NCBI GenBank assembly: GCA_900762245.1
Contig: CAAFFR010000190.1
Coordinates: forward strand, 1 to 9,399
DNA: 9,399 nt
Origin: an uncultured Oscillospiraceae bacterium
GTDB taxonomy: Bacteria > Bacillota_A > Clostridia > Oscillospirales > Oscillospiraceae
Direction of reading: 5' to 3'
Shown: positions 6,228 through 9,399 of the stretch, one piece after another
How positions within the stretch are numbered: position 1 is the stretch's first letter
Layout of the letters: each line of letters starts with the position of its first letter
Position numbers and translations under genes: made by a program
Notes under the pieces: generated by a model
What the model saw: the letters and a program-made list of their open reading frames with translations, nothing else
What the model was told of the DNA's origin: nothing
The model's database searches: none

Positions 6228-6656
6228 ATGATCGGAAAATACAGTGCCAAACTGGATGACAAGAGCCGCTTGTTTGTGCCCAGCAAGCTGAGAAACGAAC
6301 TGGGAGAGGTTTTCTTTGTGACCCTTGGTGTCAACTGCGGTCATCGCTGCCTCACCATCTACACTGCCGAAGAATGGCAGCGGCTTTCCGACAACTTCAA
6401 TGCCCTGAGCATTTCTCAGCGGGCAGGCGCTACCAGCCTGATTTTTATGAACGCAGCAGAGTGCACCCCGGATAAGCAGTTCCGGTTCAGCCTCACCCCC
6501 TTCCTGCTGAACTATGCGGGCATTGACCGGGAGGTTATGATCGTGGGCCGGGCCGGACAGGCGGAAATTTGGGATGCCAAGGAATTTGAGGCCTTTGAGG
6601 CAGAGAATCTGACTCCCGAAAAACTGCTGGCATCTTTGGAGGCAATCGGTCTATGA
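6228..6656 (+). CDS. mraZ: Transcriptional regulator MraZ
   Basis: This 142-residue protein with two SpoVT-AbrB half-domains forms ring-shaped oligomers that bind repeats upstream of the dcw cluster and repress it. The first half has DDKSRLFVPSKLR (residues 10-22), the second PDKQFRFSLTPFLLNYAG (81-98), and the family's EIWD is at 113-116. The usual glycine in each DxKGR / DKQGR core is replaced here (S13 and F85), which is unusual, although the rest of the pattern is intact. The length is normal. The ATG is five bases after GGAGGTG (6216-6222). Its stop overlaps the rsmH start (ATGA), indicating translational coupling. It is the first gene of the dcw operon. Confidence 0.95.
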   Translation: MIGKYSAKLDDKSRLFVPSKLRNELGEVFFVTLGVNCGHRCLTIYTAEEWQRLSDNFNALSISQRAGATSLIFMNAAECTPDKQFRFSLTPFLLNYAGIDREVMIVGRAGQAEIWDAKEFEAFEAENLTPEKLLASLEAIGL

Positions 6657-7588
6657 GTGAATTCCATCATGTTTCCGTGCTGTTGGAGGAGTGTATCGAG
6701 GGCCTTGCCATCAAGCCCGAAGGCACCTATGTGGATGGCACCCTTGGCGGTGCAGGCCATTCCAGCCGCATTGCCGCACTGCTGACCACCGGTCATCACA
6801 TCGGCATCGACCGGGACCCCATCGCCCTGAAGGCTGCCGGAGAACGGCTGAAGCCCTGGGCAGACCGGGTGACGCTGGTCCACTCCAATTTCTGTGAGAT
6901 TGCCAGGGTTCTGGATGATTTAAATATCGAAGGTGTAGACGGCATTCTGCTGGACCTGGGCGTTTCCAGTCCCCAGCTGGATGACGGTGAGCGGGGCTTC
7001 TCCTATATGGTGGACGCGCCGCTGGATATGCGCATGAACAATGAGGATGCCCTGTCCGCTTACACCGTGGTCAACACCTGGTCCTACGAGGAACTGAAAA
7101 AGATCCTCTATGAATACGGCGAGGAGCGCTATGCGCCCAAGATCGCGGCAGCCATCTGCAGCCGCCGGGAAACAAAGCCCATCGGGACGACTCTGGAGCT
7201 GGTGGACATTATCCGCAGCGCCATGCCTGCTTCCGCCCTGCGGGAGAAGCAGCATCCGGCCAAGCGCAGCTTTCAGGCCATCCGCATCGCCGTTAATGAT
7301 GAGCTGAACTCTGTGGCTAAGGTCATGGAGGATGCCATCCCCCGGCTGAATAAGGGCGGACGGTTGGCAGTCATCACCTTCCATTCTCTGGAAGACCGTA
7401 TTGTAAAGAACGCAATGGCAAATGCAGCCAAGGGCTGCACCTGCCCTCCCAATTTTCCCGTCTGTGTCTGCGGGAAGAAGCCTCTGGTGAAGCTCATTAC
7501 CCGCAAGCCCATCGTTTCCGGGGATGAGGAACTGGAGCGCAACCCCAGAGCCCGGAGCGCCAAGCTTCGGATCTGTGAAAAAATCTGA
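6653..7588 (+). CDS. rsmH: 16S rRNA (cytosine(1402)-N(4))-methyltransferase RsmH (MraW)
   Basis: This 311-residue SAM-dependent methylase modifies N4 of C1402 in 16S rRNA, complementing RsmI. Visible features are HVSVLLEE near the start (6-13), the SAM-binding DGTLGGAGHS (28-37), DLGVSSPQLDD (101-111), GFSY followed by PLDMRM, the RSFQAIRIAVNDEL block, FHSLEDRIVK, and near the C-terminus a cysteine-rich KGCTCPPNFPVCVCGKK typical of the family. The length is typical. The ATG overlaps the mraZ stop by four bases. This is the standard second gene of Gram-positive dcw clusters. Confidence 0.97.
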   Translation: MSEFHHVSVLLEECIEGLAIKPEGTYVDGTLGGAGHSSRIAALLTTGHHIGIDRDPIALKAAGERLKPWADRVTLVHSNFCEIARVLDDLNIEGVDGILLDLGVSSPQLDDGERGFSYMVDAPLDMRMNNEDALSAYTVVNTWSYEELKKILYEYGEERYAPKIAAAICSRRETKPIGTTLELVDIIRSAMPASALREKQHPAKRSFQAIRIAVNDELNSVAKVMEDAIPRLNKGGRLAVITFHSLEDRIVKNAMANAAKGCTCPPNFPVCVCGKKPLVKLITRKPIVSGDEELERNPRARSAKLRICEKI

Positions 7589-7608
7589 GCAAAAAGGGGA
7601 GACCCACC

Positions 7609-8082
7609 ATGGTCCAGAAACCCAAGATCCAATACATCGGCCAATTCTATGTTCACGGCAGCGAAGCGAAGAAGCTGGAACTGCTGGAGCAGAAGAAAAA
7701 GGCCAGAACCAAGCTGCCTCTGGCCCGGCTGCAGCAGATCGAGACCATTTATGTCGATCCTGTGGCACTGGTGGCAATGGCGGTGGCCGTGGTGATGCTG
7801 GTGGTGATGCTGGTGGGTGCTTTGCAGATCCACCGGGATTGGCAGGAATATGAGCGGGTTTCTGACTATACGTCTTACCTGAACAAGCGCAACGCTGAGC
7901 TGACCCAGGAATATCACAGCAAGTATGACATTGAGGAAGTGCGGACCAAGGCTATGGCACTGGGACTGGTTCCCAAGGCAGAGGTGGAAACCATGTCGGT
8001 TTCTGTCCACATCCCGGAGCCGGAGCCGGAAGTCAGCCGTATTGAGGAGATTAAGGACTTCCTGGAAGGCCTCTTTGCATAA
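7609..8082 (+). CDS. ftsL: FtsL-like septum formation protein
   Basis: This 157-residue bitopic membrane protein has a charged cytoplasmic N-terminus (1-50, Lys-rich at 21-36), one transmembrane helix (about 51-74, starting PVALVAMAVAVVM), an extracytoplasmic coiled-coil-like stretch (about 76-105) and the motif IEEVRTKAMALGLVPKAEVE (108-127). This is the FtsL/DivIC pattern, ending in an acidic, Pro/Glu-rich tail. FtsL bridges early and late divisome proteins and helps activate septal peptidoglycan synthesis. Position between rsmH and a class B PBP is diagnostic, as FtsL sequences diverge strongly. The ATG follows AAGGGGAG by about seven bases and is 20 bases after the rsmH stop. A DivIC-type assignment by sequence alone is possible. 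Confidence 0.85.
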   Translation: MVQKPKIQYIGQFYVHGSEAKKLELLEQKKKARTKLPLARLQQIETIYVDPVALVAMAVAVVMLVVMLVGALQIHRDWQEYERVSDYTSYLNKRNAELTQEYHSKYDIEEVRTKAMALGLVPKAEVETMSVSVHIPEPEPEVSRIEEIKDFLEGLFA

Positions 8083-8120
8083 TCGGGGATTGGCCCCATA
8101 CACTTAAGATAAGAGCTGCA

Positions 8121-8151
8121 ATGGGCGGCGAGGGATTCCCTTGCTGCCCAT
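8121..8151. terminator. Long hairpin after ftsL (possible terminator or attenuator)
   Basis: ATGGGCGGCGAGGG pairs with CCCTTGCTGCCCAT over 14 bp with two G-U wobbles around the loop ATT, followed by the T-rich TTGTTGGATTT. It is strong enough to stall or end transcription inside the dcw operon, but the T-run is interrupted. Confidence 0.45.
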
Positions 8152-8181
8152 TTGTTGGATTTGGCCTGTGGAATGGGCCTT

Positions 8182-8230
8182 GGCCCCCTCTTTGAGGGGG
8201 CTGGCACGGCGCAAGCCGTGGCTGGGGGAG
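8182..8230 (+). repeat. Two-hairpin repeat unit 3 (forward copy of inverted pair B)
   Basis: Hairpin one pairs CCCCCTC (8184-8190) with GAGGGGG (8194-8200) around TTT; hairpin two pairs CACGGC (8205-8210) with GCCGTG (8215-8220) around GCAA; the unit ends in GCTGGGGGAG. The order of parts is the same as in the units near the window start. Confidence 0.75.
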
Positions 8231-8251
8231 TGTGTTCCTTAAGATAGGGTG

Positions 8252-8303
8252 CTCCCTCCGTCAAAAATCAAAGATTTTTGCCACCTCCCTCAAAGAGGGA
8301 GGC
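8252..8303 (-). repeat. Two-hairpin repeat unit 4 (reverse copy of inverted pair B)
   Basis: On the minus strand hairpin one pairs CCTCCCTC (8284-8291) with GAGGGAGG (8295-8302) around a 3-base loop. GTGGC follows, then hairpin two with CAAAAATC (8262-8269) / GATTTTTG (8273-8280) and a GACGGAGGGAG tail. Units 3 and 4 face each other across about 21 bases. The 273-base gap between ftsL and the PBP gene holds this pair, the hairpin at 8121-8151, three CTTAAG motifs (8103, 8238, 8340) and a short ACGGTGC direct repeat (8310, 8326). I see no gene there. Confidence 0.75.
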
Positions 8304-8355
8304 AAGAATACGGTGCATTCAAAACACGGTGCCTCCTGTCTTAAGGGGTGTTGGA

Positions 8356-9273
8356 ATGGGGAACAAACCAAAACACTATGACCGGCTGCGGTTAAACAGC
8401 GGGCAGCACCGGCGGATCACGCTGACGGCACTGCTGCTGGGGCTGCTGGCCTTTGTACCGGTATTTGGCAGGCTGTACAGCCTGATGATCACACAGTACG
8501 ACTACTATGCGGCCCTGGCCCTGCGGAACCAGACCCGTACCACCAGAGTATCTGCCCACCGGGGGGATATTCTGGACTGCAACATGAATGTCCTTGCTAC
8601 CTCCGTCAGCGTGGAGCAGGTCTATCTGGACCCCCATGAACTGAAGCAGTCCAAGGCAGATATCCCGGCTATCTCCGCGTTTTTAGGCGAGGTTCTGGGC
8701 AAGGACCCCCAATGGATCACCGAACAGGCGGGGGATATTAAAAAAAGATACAAGCAGGTAGGCAGCCGCATCGACGGGGAAACAGCGGCAAAGATCCGTG
8801 CCTACATCAACGAACATGATATTTCCGGCATCCATCTGGAGCCCGGTTCCCGGCGCAGCTATCCCTTAGGCACACTGGCGGCTCAGGTCATTGGCTTTAC
8901 CAATGACGAAGGGGAAGGCTCCGAAGGGGTGGAGGCCGCTTACAATACATACCTGTCCGGAAGTGCCGGAAGGGTTATTACCACCAAGGGCAACAACGAA
9001 ATGGATATGCCCTTTTCCTATGAAAATTACATTTCTTCCCGACAGGGATGCAGCGTGGTGCTGACATTGGATGCTACGGTACAGGCCTGCCTGGAAAAGC
9101 AGATGAGCGCGGCCATTGCCCGCTACGATGTGCAAAACGGTGCCTTTGGCCTTGTGATCCTTCACCACCGCATTCCTTACACTTGTTCTTTACAATCTTA
9201 CCTTCACCGTTACACTGCGGACAAACAGTCTGGGTCTGCATCATACCAAAAATACTCTGCTGAGTACGTGTAA
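8356..9273 (+). CDS. Class B penicillin-binding protein, FtsI/SpoVD type (N-terminal part; 3' end chimeric)
   Basis: Only the first ~267 codons (8356-9157) belong to this gene. A cytoplasmic N-terminus leads into one transmembrane helix (about 20-39), then the PBP dimerisation domain with HRGDILD (68-74), [13 protein letters not shown] (169-181) and [12 protein letters not shown] (189-200), up to NGAFGLV (261-267) just before the transpeptidase domain. The catalytic SxxK, SxN and KTG motifs are absent because the sequence then switches to foreign DNA, giving 38 meaningless residues and a stop. The protein would cross-link septal or spore-cortex peptidoglycan. The ATG at 8356 follows AAGGGG (8343-8348) by seven bases; the longer frame from 8278 translates repeat DNA. 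RGD-C-N in place of the common R-N-G after RGxI is slightly unusual. FtsI versus SpoVD cannot be decided without the C-terminus. Confidence 0.85.
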   Translation: MGNKPKHYDRLRLNSGQHRRITLTALLLGLLAFVPVFGRLYSLMITQYDYYAALALRNQTRTTRVSAHRGDILDCNMNVLATSVSVEQVYLDPHELKQSKADIPAISAFLGEVLGKDPQWITEQAGDIKKRYKQVGSRIDGETAAKIRAYINEHDISGIHLEPGSRRSYPLGTLAAQVIGFTNDEGEGSEGVEAAYNTYLSGSAGRVITTKGNNEMDMPFSYENYISSRQGCSVVLTLDATVQACLEKQMSAAIARYDVQNGAFGLVILHHRIPYTCSLQSYLHRYTADKQSGSASYQKYSAEYV

Positions 9274-9368
9274 CACTTCCAGTTCCATGACAAGTCGGAC
9301 AGGTTTCTACCCCACCATCGCCTTCTGCTCCTGTTCCGTGACAATGACTACACTGTACATATTTCAGA
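9158..9368 (-). CDS. dnaJ: Fragment of dnaJ (zinc-finger domain) joined by chimerism
   Basis: Read on the minus strand, 70 codons are open with no stop and encode all four CxxCxGxG zinc motifs of the DnaJ co-chaperone: [24 protein letters not shown] and CKECGGEG. Between the second and third lies [16 protein letters not shown]. Neither gene end is present. The piece begins exactly where the PBP protein stops matching its family and runs up to the adapter. Base composition is less GC-rich than the neighbouring genes. The central segment reminds me of Bacteroidales DnaJ proteins, an inference from memory. It is best read as a fragment from another organism joined in the library or assembly, not as a gene of this genome. 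Confidence 0.9.
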
Positions 9369-9399
9369 AGATCGGAAGAGCGGTTCAGCAGGAATGCGG
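9369..9399 (+). other. Illumina paired-end adapter sequence
   Basis: The segment starts AGATCGGAAGAGCGGTTCAG and continues CAGGAATGC, the standard Illumina paired-end adapter. It agrees over 30 of 31 bases; the only difference is the next-to-last base. It is untrimmed library sequence, not genomic DNA. Confidence 0.97.

Noticed and set aside
6920..7777. A 285-codon minus-strand frame opposite rsmH, and a 276-codon one at 7273-8103
   Set aside because: Both are antisense to conserved dcw genes, lack ribosome sites and family motifs, and reflect codon bias of the real genes.
8278..8355. N-terminal extension of the PBP to 8278
   Set aside because: The 26 added residues translate repeat DNA; the ATG at 8356 has AAGGGG at the right distance.
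9158..9273. A novel PBP variant with a short new C-terminus in place of the transpeptidase domain
   Set aside because: The DNA there encodes DnaJ on the other strand and leads into sequencing adapter, so the apparent truncation is an assembly artefact.
1..9399. CRISPR array, tRNA/rRNA gene, insertion sequence or phage genes
   Set aside because: No regularly spaced repeat array, no tRNA-like fold or rRNA segment, and no transposase, integrase or phage protein is seen on either strand.

Overview
The window looks like chromosomal DNA of a spore-forming, fairly GC-rich anaerobic Clostridium relative, most likely an Oscillospiraceae-type gut bacterium. The evidence is spmA/spmB, an AbrB-type regulator, a ClpC-type unfoldase with a UVR motif, an 8Fe ferredoxin, strong GGAGG ribosome sites, and the start of a Firmicutes dcw (division and cell wall) cluster. 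It comes from an Illumina assembly: the last 31 bases are sequencing adapter, and the ~210 bases before them are a foreign dnaJ fragment.

Layout. Bases 1-146 hold an inverted pair of short two-hairpin repeat units. Bases 150-1228 (minus strand) carry spmA-spmB, which overlap at their stop/start. abrB (1403-1645, plus) diverges from spmA behind a near-consensus promoter. It converges on rsmI (1681-2517, minus), with one terminator hairpin between them serving both strands. rsmI follows a TrmN6-like methyltransferase (2545-3234, minus) in a two-gene operon. The order trmN6-like, rsmI, convergent abrB matches the yabB/yabC/abrB neighbourhood of Bacillus subtilis. A 56-residue ferredoxin (3383-3553, minus) has its own promoter and terminator and diverges from a stand-alone clpC (3744-6071, plus). 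From 6141 the dcw cluster runs on the plus strand: mraZ promoter, MraZ-like operator repeats, mraZ, rsmH, ftsL-like gene, a second inverted repeat pair, then the first ~267 codons of a class B penicillin-binding protein (ftsI/spoVD type).

How the genes work together. RsmI and RsmH are the two known methylases of 16S rRNA C1402 (2'-O and N4), so both halves of that modification are here, in separate operons. MraZ probably represses its own operon through the repeats at its promoter. The FtsL-like protein and the class B PBP are septal division/peptidoglycan components. SpmA/SpmB and AbrB belong to sporulation and transition-state physiology. ClpC probably feeds substrates to ClpP, as it keeps a candidate ClpP-docking tripeptide.

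I see no new defence or mobile system; nearly everything is core. The points most worth a second look are the chimeric, adapter-terminated right end, the structured repeat family present as two inverted pairs (one inside the dcw cluster), the MraZ operator, a LexA-like box upstream of mraZ, and a sigma-E-like -10 before spmA.
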